Assembly: GCA_030601885.1 (NCBI GenBank)
Contig: JAUWAU010000007.1
Span: 182,664 to 246,663, forward strand
DNA length: 64,000 nt
Reading direction: 5' to 3'
Origin: Armatimonadota bacterium
GTDB taxonomy: Bacteria > Armatimonadota > Zipacnadia > JAUWAU01
Shown: one piece after another, positions 8,027 through 17,182 of the stretch
How the letters are laid out: every line of letters starts with the position of its first letter
How positions within the stretch are numbered: position 1 is the stretch's first letter
Made by a program: the position numbers and the translations under genes
Notes under the pieces: generated by a model
Told to the model about the DNA's origin: nothing
The model's database searches: none
Seen by the model: the letters and a program-made list of their open reading frames with translations, nothing else

Positions 8027-9073
8027 TCATCCTAACCCCTCTCGACCGATGGCTGCCAGCACGCGTTCTTGATCCTTGGCGGTCTTTGCGAAGATGCCGA
8101 GGTTGCCCAGGCGGATGTTGCGAAGCCCGGCCCGCGCTGCCGCTTGGTGCGCAGCCAGCATCTCCGAGACCGTCGGCGAGCGGACCGAGGACAGCTCGTA
8201 GGCGGGGAAGAATGCGAGGATGGTGAATGGGATGGCGGCGTCAAGGCCGGCGAGAAGTCCGGCGATCCTGCCTATCTCGCCCACCCCCACCCATCCAGGT
8301 ATCATGAGCGACAGCGCCTCGAGCACGAACCCACGCTCCATGATCTCGGCGGGCGCCCTCAGGACCACCTCGTTCGATGTTCCGCATAGAGTCCGATATG
8401 TGCCGCCGTCGTAGGCCTTGATATCCAGCCAGAAGGAGTCCACGCCCGCATCCGCGAGCAGATCCAGATTCTCTGGCGTCAGGCCGTAGCCATTGGTCTC
8501 GATGAGCACCCACATGCTGCGGCACGCCTGCTTTATTGCCGTCGTGGCCTCGGCGTAGAAGTCGGCCCGGCAGGCGATGTCGCCGCCGGTGAAGGCGACG
8601 ATGTTGCGCGCCGGCCCGACGCCTTGATGGCTGAGCACGAGTTCGTCGGTGCGCAGCGCGCCGGGGCACAGCCGGTGCGTACGCCCGTGAAGCACGCAGC
8701 TCCCGCATCCGCGACACAACGTCGTGGCATGATACATCGTCGCGCGCTCGCACGGCTCAACGTAGGTGACCTGTCGTTCGTATTGCCTTGCCAGTTCGGC
8801 GATGTCGTCGCTCGAAAGCCATCGCCCCGTGGCACGCTGGCTGAATTCGGACGAGTGGCACTTCCTGCACGTGTGATTGCAGCCCGACTGGTAGACGGAC
8901 AGGTAATGCTCCGGTCGGCTGAGGTGAGCTGAGCGTATGAGCCGCTGAAAGCGGCCATCACGACGTCGAAGCGTGAGCGCGCACGCGGGCGCCTCGTCCC
9001 CGGCTGCGGTCGCCGTCGCGCAGCTCCCGCGCTCGTATCCCTGCTCGATCATCCTGCAGTATGCTGTATCCAT
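8027..9073 (-). CDS. Radical SAM protein with a second cysteine cluster
   Basis: About 348 residues. Cys65, Cys69 and Cys72 form the CX3CX2C radical-SAM cluster (SGCNHTCRKCHSS). The TGGD and IETNGYG motifs and the FWLDIKAYD segment resemble pyruvate-formate-lyase-activating enzymes and the AmmeMemo-associated radical SAM group. A second set, Cys120/123/126/136 (CRGCGSC...LCPGALR), lies in an insertion and probably holds another Fe-S cluster or zinc. The frame extends to 9280, but the ATG at 9073 leaves a plausible ~190-base divergent promoter region facing the PfkB kinase. No glycyl-radical enzyme is encoded nearby, so the substrate is unknown. Confidence 0.7.
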   Translation of the reverse strand: MDTAYCRMIEQGYERGSCATATAAGDEAPACALTLRRRDGRFQRLIRSAHLSRPEHYLSVYQSGCNHTCRKCHSSEFSQRATGRWLSSDDIAELARQYERQVTYVEPCERATMYHATTLCRGCGSCVLHGRTHRLCPGALRTDELVLSHQGVGPARNIVAFTGGDIACRADFYAEATTAIKQACRSMWVLIETNGYGLTPENLDLLADAGVDSFWLDIKAYDGGTYRTLCGTSNEVVLRAPAEIMERGFVLEALSLMIPGWVGVGEIGRIAGLLAGLDAAIPFTILAFFPAYELSSVRSPTVSEMLAAHQAAARAGLRNIRLGNLGIFAKTAKDQERVLAAIGREGLG

Positions 9074-9264
9074 CCCTACCGCCGCCGGTGCACGCTCTGA
9101 GTTCGCTTCTCCCTTGCCCCGCGCGTCCCTCTCCCCGCCCCTGGGGCGCCTCGGCCAGCTTTCGCAGGTGTCAGCCGCGCTATCGCGAAACTGAAGCTTG
9201 CTTGCGCACCTCCCAAGGGCGCGCGACGAGGACCGCGCCGGCCCGAGGACATGAGGCAGCAGCA

Positions 9265-10296
9265 GTGACGCCGGATGCAAATGCCAGCCCTGATGTAGTG
9301 ACGCTCGGCGAGGTGATGGTGCGCCTCAGCCCGCCGTACGATGTGCCGCTGGAGGCCGCTGCGGCTCTGCGACCGGACACGGGCGGCTCCGAGTTCGGCA
9401 TGGCGGGCGCCTTGGCGCGGCTCGGCACCCACGTTGCGTGGGTCAGCAAACTCCCAGACAGCCCCCCAGGAAGGCTGATCTACCACGCCGGTTGCCTCCA
9501 CGGAATCGACATGTCCTACGTCGTTTGGGCGCCCCTGGCCCGGAATGGTCGGGGCGGCCCGCCTCGTCAGGGGTCAGGGTCGTCGCCATCCGCACGGACG
9601 GGGCTGTACTTCGTCGAATACCTGCGCGAGCGCGGGCGGATCACCGTGCGATACGATCGCGAGCGCTCTGCGGTGACCGAACTGGCCGCGGACGAAGTGC
9701 AATGGCCGATATTCCGGAGCGCCAAGCTCGTGCATCTGTCCGGCATCACGCCGGCGCTGTCGGGCAGTTGCGCCGAACTGGTGCAGCGGGCCGTGGCCGA
9801 GGCGAAGGCCGGTGGGGCGGCCGTCTCATTTGACTTGAATTACCGATCCCTGCTGTGGCCCCCGCAGCAGGCCCGGCGAGCCCTGGAGCCACTATTGTCC
9901 TCTGCTACTTTGCTGATAGCCACCCGCACCGATCTGCTGACCGTGTTTGGGATCACCGGCGAGCCACAGACGCTCGCGCGGGAGGTGCGTCGGCGGTTTG
10001 GCTGTGAGGTGGCCGCTATAACGCTGGGGCCTGACGGCGCCATCGTGTGGGACGGTGCTCGCCTCTACGAGTGGGTCGGCGTGCCGTGCGAGGAAGTGGA
10101 TCGGTTCGTCGCGGGCGATTGCTTTGCCGCCGGACTCATCGATGGATTCCTGCGCGGCGACCTGGAACTCGGCGTCAAGCGCGGTGGCGCCATGGCGGCG
10201 CTCAAACACACGATCCCGGGCGACATGTTCTGGGCCGACGAGGGCGACATCAGCCGCGTCCGCCCGGGCGGCGCGGGACCATGGAGCGCTCCGTGA
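9265..10296 (+). CDS. PfkB-family sugar kinase, 2-keto-3-deoxygluconate kinase-like
   Basis: About 343 residues from the GTG at 9265. The N-terminal VVTLGEVMVRLSP, the GGSEFGMAGALARLG substrate segment, RTGLYFVEY and FDLNYRSLLWP resemble 2-dehydro-3-deoxygluconokinases. The C-terminal signature reads VDRFVAGDCFAAGLIDG. The catalytic Asp is kept, but the usual GAGD anion hole is VAGD. About 22 residues (9529-9594) are inserted between VVW and RTGLYF, where relatives have only a few, and the inserted DNA is GC-rich with imperfect palindromes. The frame is open upstream to 9061, but no homology starts there. Sugar specificity is inferred. Confidence 0.75.
   Translation: MTPDANASPDVVTLGEVMVRLSPPYDVPLEAAAALRPDTGGSEFGMAGALARLGTHVAWVSKLPDSPPGRLIYHAGCLHGIDMSYVVWAPLARNGRGGPPRQGSGSSPSARTGLYFVEYLRERGRITVRYDRERSAVTELAADEVQWPIFRSAKLVHLSGITPALSGSCAELVQRAVAEAKAGGAAVSFDLNYRSLLWPPQQARRALEPLLSSATLLIATRTDLLTVFGITGEPQTLAREVRRRFGCEVAAITLGPDGAIVWDGARLYEWVGVPCEEVDRFVAGDCFAAGLIDGFLRGDLELGVKRGGAMAALKHTIPGDMFWADEGDISRVRPGGAGPWSAP
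9529..9594. repeat. Probable 66-bp in-frame insertion within the PfkB kinase gene
   Basis: The 22 extra codons contain imperfect GCCCCTGGCC / GGTCGGGGC and CAGGGGTCAGGG motifs and do not align with kinase homologues as I know them. The length is a multiple of three, so the frame is kept. I could not assign it to the REP families seen elsewhere. Confidence 0.4.
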
Positions 10297-10327
10297 TCTG
10301 CACTGGCGCAACAAGGAGTACGGAACG

Positions 10328-10594
10328 GTGGAGGACGAGCTCTTGTTGATGCGATTGGAGGCAGTGGCCGAGCGGCTTGGCGTCCAGGTCCGCTACGAGC
10401 CCTGTGAGGGCAAGGGCGGGATGTGCACGCTCAAAGGGCAGCGATTGTTCATCATTGACGAGCGCAAGACGCCAGCGGAGCGTGCCGAGGTCATCACCCG
10501 GGGCCTCGCCGAGTTCGACCTGGAAGCCATCTATCTTCCCCCCGCAGTACGCCAGGCGATAGAGAGGCACAGCGGTGCTGATGAGAGCGAGTGA
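10328..10594 (+). CDS. Small conserved protein of unknown function
   Basis: 88 residues from the GTG at 10328, preceded by AAGGAG at 10313-10318 with nine-base spacing. The sequence runs MRLEAVAERLGVQVRYEPC, then GGMCTLKGQRLFIIDE, an AERAEVITRGLAEFDLE helix and YLPPAVRQAIE. It resembles small conserved proteins I have seen in Chloroflexi- and Firmicutes-like genomes, in which one or two cysteines sit at YEPC and GGMC. I cannot name the function. It starts ~30 bases after the kinase stop and is probably cotranscribed with it. Confidence 0.6.
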   Translation: MEDELLLMRLEAVAERLGVQVRYEPCEGKGGMCTLKGQRLFIIDERKTPAERAEVITRGLAEFDLEAIYLPPAVRQAIERHSGADESE

Positions 10595-10676
10595 GACCCT
10601 GCATCGGCCGGTGGTGGCGACCGTGATGTCCGGCATCCACCACAATCCGGCATCGGCCCCCGCAACACCAGAGCAT

Positions 10677-10734
10677 GTGGCCCAGGCAGCTTGCCTGGGG
10701 ACGGAGCGTGTGGCCCAGGCAGCTTGCCTGGGGA
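10677..10734. repeat. Two tandem family-2 palindromic repeats
   Basis: Two copies of GTGGCCCAGGCAGCTTGCCT-type sequence start at 10677 and 10710 (33-base period). Each can form a CCCAGGCA/TGCCTGGG hairpin. The same motif recurs at 49663 and 49708. They lie between the small protein gene and the glycosyltransferase start. Confidence 0.8.
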
Positions 10735-10753
10735 TGCCTCCGCCCTCGAAGGG

Positions 10754-11527
10754 GTGGTGGCGGTAACCACCCCCCAGCGCGAACAGGAGGCGGACGGCCC
10801 GCAGCTACGCCTGTCCGTCATCATCCCCGCCTACAACGAGGAGAGCCGACTGGGCAGCACTCTGGATGCCTTCACCGCATACCTCAACGGCACCACCGGT
10901 CCGTACGAGCTGATCGTGGTGGACGACGGCAGCACGGACGGCACGGCCGATGTGGTTCGGGAGCAGCAACAGGGGTGCGACCAGGTCCGCCTGCTTCGCA
11001 ACGACGGGAACCGGGGCAAAGGCTACAGCGTGCGGCGAGGCATGCAACAGGCGCGGGGCGAGCTGATCCTGTTTGCCGATGCCGACAACTCAACCCCGAT
11101 CGAAGAGCTCGAGAAGCTGCTGCGGGCGATCGAGGCAGGCGCCGACATAGCCATCGGCTCACGGGGCCTGCCGGAGTCGCTGCTGGAGCTGCGCCAGCCC
11201 CGCCATCGGGAGTACCTGGGCCGCATGTTCAACCTCATCGTGCGCCTGCTCACCCGGCTGCCGTTTCGGGATACGCAGTGTGGCTTCAAGCTTTTCCGCC
11301 GAGACGCGGCGAAGGACCTGGCATCTCGCCAGACGCTTCACGGGTGGGCATTCGACGTGGAGCTGCTGCATGTGGCGGTAAGGAAGCGCGGCTACGAAGT
11401 GGCGGAAGTGCCGGTGCGCTGGATCAACTCCCCCCGCACGACGCTCAACGCCCTCACCGATTCGCTGGATATGCTCCGAGAACTGCTGCGCATCAAGTGG
11501 CAGGACTTGCGGGGGCGGTACGATTAG
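10754..11527 (+). CDS. Family 2 glycosyltransferase, dolichyl/undecaprenyl-phosphate glucosyltransferase-like
   Basis: About 257 residues. LSVIIPAYNEE, VVDDGSTDGT and the LFADADNSTP (DxD) segment are GT-A fold hallmarks. NRGKGYSVRRGM and DTQCGFKLFRRD are typical of the ALG5/DPM1-like branch, which transfers a hexose to a polyprenyl phosphate. There is no C-terminal membrane pair, so it acts at the cytosolic face of the membrane. An ATG at 10691 is in frame, but it lies inside the repeats at 10677-10734. GTG at 10754 or 10757 is the more likely start, which leaves the true start uncertain. Confidence 0.78.
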   Translation: MVAVTTPQREQEADGPQLRLSVIIPAYNEESRLGSTLDAFTAYLNGTTGPYELIVVDDGSTDGTADVVREQQQGCDQVRLLRNDGNRGKGYSVRRGMQQARGELILFADADNSTPIEELEKLLRAIEAGADIAIGSRGLPESLLELRQPRHREYLGRMFNLIVRLLTRLPFRDTQCGFKLFRRDAAKDLASRQTLHGWAFDVELLHVAVRKRGYEVAEVPVRWINSPRTTLNALTDSLDMLRELLRIKWQDLRGRYD

Positions 11528-11560
11528 TGCTTGCTTGCATAAGTTCGCGGGCGAAAGGTA

Positions 11561-11649
11561 GTGGGCCAAGAATGGCCCACCTACGCGTAGGTCGGGCTTC
11601 CGCCTTCGCGAGAGGGACGAAGCTTCGGCGGAGTCCCTTCCAGCCCGAC
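11561..11649. repeat. Compound palindrome downstream of the glycosyltransferase
   Basis: GTGGGCCA...TGGCCCAC (11561-11580) is followed by a longer inverted repeat with GTCGGGCT at 11590 and AGCCCGAC at 11642-11649. The second resembles the GTCGGGCT...AGCCCGAC class of bacterial interspersed palindromes. It fills most of the gap between two convergent genes. Confidence 0.55.
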
Positions 11650-11758
11650 TCTTATCGCGCGCACTTCCACAACTAACCGCTAGCCGTAGGCGTCCCCGCG
11701 GCAGCTGGTCTTGCCGCACCACGCCGGCCATTCGTGACCCCCAGACTCCGCCACGCGC

Positions 11759-13915
11759 CTACCTCCTCACTTGCAGCATTGTCACCGCCGATGCCTGTTC
11801 GCCCTCTTCGGTGCGGGCAGTGACGCGGAGGAGGTAGACGCCGCTTGGGACGTGGGTGTTGGCAATGCTGCGGCTGTCCCAGACAAGAGAAGCCCGGCCT
11901 CGGGCGAATTGCTGCGCCTGGGCGATGTCGGCGACCCGCCGGCCCGCCACATTGTAGACTCGCCCCGTCACGGCCGCATCGGCCGACAGGTTGAAGCCGA
12001 TGTCCCAGGTACCGCCGCGTGCCGGAGCCGCCGTCAGGCCGCTGATGAGCAGTGCTCCTTCGTGCGCGGGCCTGACGGTCACCGTGAAGCTGCGGCTCGA
12101 GCTCTCGCCCGGTGCGGCGAACTCGTACCGCGCCCGGGAGCGCATGAAGCTGCGCTTGCCAGCGTCGCGGTCGGTCAGGACAGCCACGCGGTCCTTGGGC
12201 AGTTGGCTGAGGTCCGGCCAGGTCAGCGTAACCGATTCTCCCTGGACTCCACCCGTGACGGTGAGCTGCCACTCAGTGTCCTCTTGAGCCGTGCCTTTCG
12301 TTTCTGTGGCCAGCTCCGACGCCCACGGCATCTGTCGGCCGGGTGCCTTGTTGTAGGGCGGGGGCTCCGTCCCCCGCCAGCCTTCTCTGAGCACCATCCG
12401 CACCCTCCCCTCCCCCGGCGCCGCCGGCGGCTTGGGCTTGTCCCAGGCGAAGCCGTCGAAGCCGTCTGAGGCGCCATCGGCTGCGGCGATCCTGATGCTG
12501 TCCACAGAGTCGCCGCTCCTCGCGCGGATGTCAAATGACCACGCCGGTTCGGGGCCAGCGCCCGCAGGCGCCTCTGACATAGTAGCGCCCAGGGGCGCTG
12601 GGATGGTGAGCCAGCAGTCAACTGCGGCCAGGACCCAGTAGCCGTGCCACACGGACAGCGCGTCCGGCGGCGTCTGACCGATGGTGACGGTCTCGTAAGC
12701 CCCCGTGCCGTCGTAGGAGTCGTAGAACGTGGCCAGCACCCAGTTGGCCGCTTGGGCGTCGGCGAGGGGGCGCACGTCGGCGGCGTTGTCCACCTGCAGA
12801 CTGTCCATGCCGGCGGGGAACGGCGCCGCTATGATGTTCCAGCCTGTCTGCAGCGAGATGGTCTGGTCGCCGGTGGGCATGGTGCCGTCGATGTCCAGCG
12901 TCGCCGCAGGCGCGAGCACCCAGTAGCCCTCCCGCGTGCTCAGCATGCTCGCCTGGCACCCGGGCGGGGTGGTAGGTATCTGGTCGTAGCTGCTGGCGTT
13001 CCACCGCCACATGTAGTACGTCCCCGGAGCGTCCCCCAGGTCGTCACAGAGCAGGTCGTGCACGGTCCCGGAGGCGGCGGTCATGGGGAAGGAGATCATG
13101 TAGTAGCCCGCGTTGGGCAGGACGGTCGAGTTGGCCACGACTGTCGTCTCGCCGTCCGCCTCGTCGGGCCAGGCCTCCCGGTGCCCGACGCCGTCGGTGG
13201 CCACGCTGAAGAAGCGGTAGACGTGACCGTGATTGCCGGTGTAGGTCCCCGAAGTATCGGTGGTGGCCGTGAGCCACCGCTCGTAGGGCGCGCCGTCGTC
13301 GCTGACGTAAATGTCGTAGCCGGCGATGCCGGCGCCGTTCTCCTCGTCGGCGCCGGACCATTGGACCTCGAAGCTCTCCGGGGTCTGGGCGGGGAGCGGC
13401 TCCACCTGGCTGGTGGGCGTGCCGGCGTCGATGGTGTTGAAGACGAGGTTGGTCTCCATGGGCTCGTTGACGTCGAACACGATGCTAGCGGTGTTCTCGA
13501 TGCGCGTCCCGGAGGGCAGGTCGTCCTTCGGCTTGCAGGCGTAGGACACCCAGCCCTCGCCGTGCGGCGCGACGATGTCGTCCCAGGTCGTGGCCGGATC
13601 ATCCTCCCAGACGTTGGGCGGGAGGAAGTCTGCCAACTCGCCGGTCACGGGATCGCGCCCGACGAAGTGCCACTGGGCGAGGCCGGTTGTGGGATCGAAC
13701 TCGCAGTTGACCTCGATGTTGACGTTGGTGTCGGCGGGCGGGACGTTGGGGTAGTCGGGATCAGTCCAGTCCTTGAGCGGCACGACGGCCGGGACGGTGG
13801 TCGAGAGCGTCTGAGAGCCGTCGGACACGGGCACGTTCACCTCGCCGATGTGGATCCCGGTGATCTCGTAGGTGCTCCAGTCGAGGTTGGGGTCGAGCTG
13901 GTCGGTGATGTGCAC
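11759..13915 (-). pseudogene. C-terminal half of a large surface protein, separated by an in-frame TAA
   Basis: 718 codons in the same frame as the upstream 13937-16045 gene, beginning only seven codons after its TAA. The first residues (HITDQLDPNLDWSTYE) are normally internal in such proteins. A region ending NTASIVFDVNEPM follows, then an Fn3-like domain (ESFEVQWSGAD, IAGYDIYVSDDG) and two related blocks (GYYMISFPM, GYWVLAPAA; GWNIIAAPFP, GYWVLAAVD). The end is a FlgD-like Ig domain (VTGRVYNVAGRRVA, PSGVYLLRV). A REP copy at 12351-12382 is translated within it (TEPPPYNK). No good ribosome-binding site precedes 13915, so independent translation is unlikely. Confidence 0.65.
12351..12382. repeat. 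REP palindrome (RAYT-like family) inside the surface-protein gene
   Basis: It closely matches the RAYT terminal repeat: TTGTAGGGCGGGG, then CCGTCCCCCGCC. It is translated in the minus direction as part of a proline-rich linker and leaves the reading frame open. Confidence 0.75.
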
Positions 13916-13936
13916 CTCCCCTGCGGGGGCGGTGGC

Positions 13937-16045
13937 TTATTCGGGGTCGTTTTCGAAGTGGACGATGTAGCCCAGGGGTTGGTCGCGTGGGACATAGTGG
14001 TCCTCGCCGAACCCCGCGGGCCCGGCTTTGTAGTTAGGGTCCCAGGAGGTGACAAGCCGAGGCTCAAGGGAGCGCACTGCCCGGTCTTCGGCCGCACCCT
14101 CCAGTTCATCAACGAGGCCGAACAAGTTATCAAGAATGTCAAGGAAATTATTCAACAAATTAAGCATTTCTTGCGTTATTATTCCACCATCGTACAGCCC
14201 TTGGAAAAGCCCTGTGAGGAATAAGACCAAGGCCTTGTGGACCGGTTCGTCGAACCACTCACCGAAGTGGTTGTACACGCCTTGCTCTACGTCTGGAATG
14301 AAACCAGGGTATGGGTTCCCACATACGCTTTCTATGACGTCGAGGATGAGGTCAATGCACTCTGCCAGGGTCACAGCGCTCAGTATGCCGACGATCACTG
14401 GGCCCGATATGACGAAGCGCGGTGATCCGTTCCCGCCGCCGCTCGGGCCTCCTGGTGCCCCTGGGGTCACAAGAACCGTGATGCTTCGCTGCTCGGCGGT
14501 GTGGCATCCTGGCAGCGCGATCAGCAGCGGCGCGGCGTCCGGTGTTAGTTCGGCCTCGGCCAGCGCCACTTCCGACCCGACGTCGTCCATGACTCGTTCG
14601 AGACGCCAGCCAGCTGGAAGCCGCAGTTGGAGGAAGGCAACCTCCGCATCCCGCAGTCCGAAGTTTCCGACGGCAACCTGGTATGCAGCACTCCTTCCCA
14701 GGCGAACGGTCTGCGGCCCCGTGATTTGCACGGACATCTGTGGTCCGCCGCCCCGCTCCACCGTGAAGGTATCCGTCGCACCTCCGCTGTCCTCGTTTGG
14801 GTTCGTCGCCACGACGTCCCACTCGCCAGGCGCCGCGCCTTGGAGGTCGAAGCGCACGGTAAGTTCGGTGCCGTCGCCGAAGCCGCTGATTGTCTGGGCA
14901 AGGATGTCCTGCCAGCCGCTTCTGGAGAGCTTCACCTCGGCGAAGGGGTTGAGGTGCTCGCCCGTGATTGCCACGGTGACCGTGCCCGTGTTTCCGCCGA
15001 GGGCGGGATTCATCCGCGTGATGAGCGGCGGCTGGGCCTCCATGACGCTCAGAGCACGAGGAGCCGTGGCCGAACTCGTGTCAGGGTTGGTGACAACGAG
15101 GTCGTAGTCGCCGACTGGCGCGTCCGTCAGATCAAAGGTGGCAGTAAGCCGCCCATCGTCCAGCGATACGTCGGTGCCCACGATCTGGCTGCCGCCTGCG
15201 CTGGGCGTCAAGGTCAGGGTGGCGCCCGACTGAGGCTCGAAGGTCCCTCCCAAGACCGCCAAGCGCCACGGGCCGGAGTTCTCTACGCGGGCGGGGCTCA
15301 CCCAAGGGACGGAAGGGATGGGGTTTCCCGGATTGTCGAACAGGAACTGAACTTCGTCGGGCGTGAGAGCGTGGTCATAGACCTGGACGTCATCGATGAG
15401 GCCCGTGTAGCAACCCGTGGGGACACCACCATAGCTAAGTCCGCCAATCAAGAGGGGAGCAGTATTTGGCCTTACCGCGTCGCTTGGTGTGCTGTCTTCC
15501 GCAGGCGCACCATCCACATGGATCTCTTTGGGGCCGTCAGCGTGATGTACTCCCACAAGATGATGCCAAAGGCCGTCGGTTACGGTCGTCGTAGAAATCG
15601 CTGAGTCGAAGTTGTTGTAGAACCACGCCTTGCCGGGCCCGCCTAAGTAGCCCCCGCTCGTGTTTATGCCCAAAATGTACCCGGCCCCTTCAAGCGACTG
15701 GTGTTTAGCCACGACGAACGTCTCTGGATCTGGAGAGGTAGTGGATACCCACGCCGCGATCGAGAAGTCGCCCCCCTGCCAGAGGGCAAGAACGTCACCC
15801 ATGTTGACCAGATCGTTCGTGCCTCGATCCAGGCTGATGGCCCCCCCAGCCACGCCGGCTGGCACGAATGCGGCATTCCCCTGCAACGTCCCGTGATATC
15901 CTCCCACACTGTCGAACGCAGTGCTCCCGTTGAGCTCGTCGAAGGCCCAATGGGCAAGCACGTCGGCCTGGAGAGCCGTCGATGACAGGGCGAGCGAGGT
16001 GGCAATGCTTACGGCGATAACGAAGTGGAGCTTCCTTCGGTCCAT
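13937..16045 (-). pseudogene. N-terminal half of a large secreted LamG/IPT surface protein
   Basis: 702 codons from the ATG at 16045, preceded by GGAGGGG. A signal peptide (FVIAVSIATSLALSSTALQA) is followed by a LamG/concanavalin-like domain (VLAHWAFDELNGS, DGLWHHLVGVHH, GLIDDVQVYDHALT) and IPT/TIG-like repeats (PSAGGSQIVG; LITRMNPALGGNTG). A DUF11-like region and a segment ending PNYKAGPAGFG...YIVHFENDPE come last. The TAA then falls where relatives continue into ATAPAxEVxITDQLD, and the same words follow it here. A single-base nonsense mutation, a sequencing error or readthrough would each explain this. Confidence 0.65.
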
Positions 16046-16724
16046 CTTTGAGCCCCTCCCTATGTGACTACGCGTCAACTCCGTCGTCTCTCACGACGCA
16101 ACTGGTTTCCAAACGACAGTCTGACTGCGAAGGCATGCCCGACCCAGCGCGGTTGTGAGTCGGGTATCCGTTGGTGGAGTACCGTGCGAGGGCCAGTACA
16201 CACTCGCCAAGGGGTGGCCAGGTGCGTCTACTGTTTCCGGTGCGAGCCACAAGCTTACGGCCGAACGTCAGGTCGCAGGGATTTGGTGTGATGGGATCAT
16301 AACGCGCGACGAGGCTCAGACGGCCGCCACCAGGCGCGTGCAGGGAGGCAAGCTCACAGACTCGTTGGCCGAGGTCGCCGGCACCCGCTCGTGAGTGCCG
16401 TGGCGCCGCCCTCGAACCGCGGTCCGGAGCCGGCACCCATCCAGCCACTTCGCCAACCGCAGCACATGCGCTTGTCACGGCCTGCCAGCCCCTTCTACAC
16501 GTGCGTTGAACTCGATGCCACGCACATCTCTCGCCAAACCAGATCTACTGGTACCTCAACTGCGTGCACGATGAACTCAGCAATCCCTCTCAAACGCTAT
16601 GCGCTAGGTGATTCGCCTCCTTCGCGGAAAACTCCTCCTCGAGGCGATGTAAATTTTTCGCAACACTCGGGGGCAGCACACGCAGCGTGGCGGATTGCGA
16701 TGGCAGTGCGATTGATACCTGCTT

Positions 16725-17084
16725 GTGGGGGGGAGAGGCGAGGGAGCCGCAGCGGAGGCGGTGGGGGACGGCAAAGGCAACGGCGCCGGCCCACAGGTGA
16801 CCGGCTACAATTACGGCGGGGGAGCGGCAGCCGAGGCGGTGGGGGAAGGCAAAGGCAACGGCGCCGGCCCACAGGTGACCGGCTACAATTGGGGGGAGGG
16901 AGCGGCAGCCGAGCTGGTCGGGGACGGCAAAGGCAACGGCGCCGGCCCACAGGTGACCGGCTACAATTGGGGCGAGGGAGCGGCAGCCGAGGTGGTCGGG
17001 CACGGCAAAGGCAACGGCGCCGGCCCACGGGTGACCGGCTACAATTACGGCGGAAGGGCAAAGGCAAAGGATGGCGGGGCGTAA
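16725..17084 (+). CDS. Possible Gly/Ala-rich protein of 26-residue repeats
   Basis: A 119-residue frame from a GTG, almost entirely four copies of a 26-residue unit built around VGDGKGNGAGPQVTGYNWGE. In this frame most differences between units are silent (GCC/GCG, GTG/GTC, GGG/GGC) or conservative (D/E, A/L/V), with W/Y exchange at one site. Third positions are mostly G or C. There is no clear ribosome-binding site or signal peptide, and other frames are also open because the unit is a multiple of three. It may be a real repeat peptide or non-coding. Confidence 0.3.
   Translation: MGGRGEGAAAEAVGDGKGNGAGPQVTGYNYGGGAAAEAVGEGKGNGAGPQVTGYNWGEGAAAELVGDGKGNGAGPQVTGYNWGEGAAAEVVGHGKGNGAGPRVTGYNYGGRAKAKDGGA
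16743..17054. repeat. Four 78-bp direct tandem repeats
   Basis: The units run 16743-16820, 16821-16898, 16899-16976 and 16977-17054. Each has the invariant core GGCAAAGGCAACGGCGCCGG followed by CCCAC(A/G)GGTGACCGGCTAC. There are no spacers between the units, so this is not a CRISPR array. Confidence 0.9.
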
Positions 17085-17182
17085 TAAGGCAGGGAAAAAG
17101 GAGAGAGGGAGAAGTGAGAAAGGGGAAGCCGAACGACAACGGCGGCGCTCCCGAGCAGACCACGGCACCGGGGGGGCGGTCG

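Larger units (their letters stand above)
16079..17182. other. 1.1-kb gap with a tandem repeat array
   Basis: Between the surface protein start and the murB stop I see no ordinary gene. The left part (16079-16720) has no recognised feature. The right part holds four 78-bp tandem repeats that stay open in several frames. Confidence 0.5.

Noticed and set aside
12644..14224. 526-codon plus-strand frame opposite the surface protein
   Set aside because: Antisense to well-conserved Fn3 and FlgD-like sequence; no start signal or homology.
16743..17054. CRISPR array
   Set aside because: The 78-bp units are directly adjacent with no unique spacers, and no cas genes are present.
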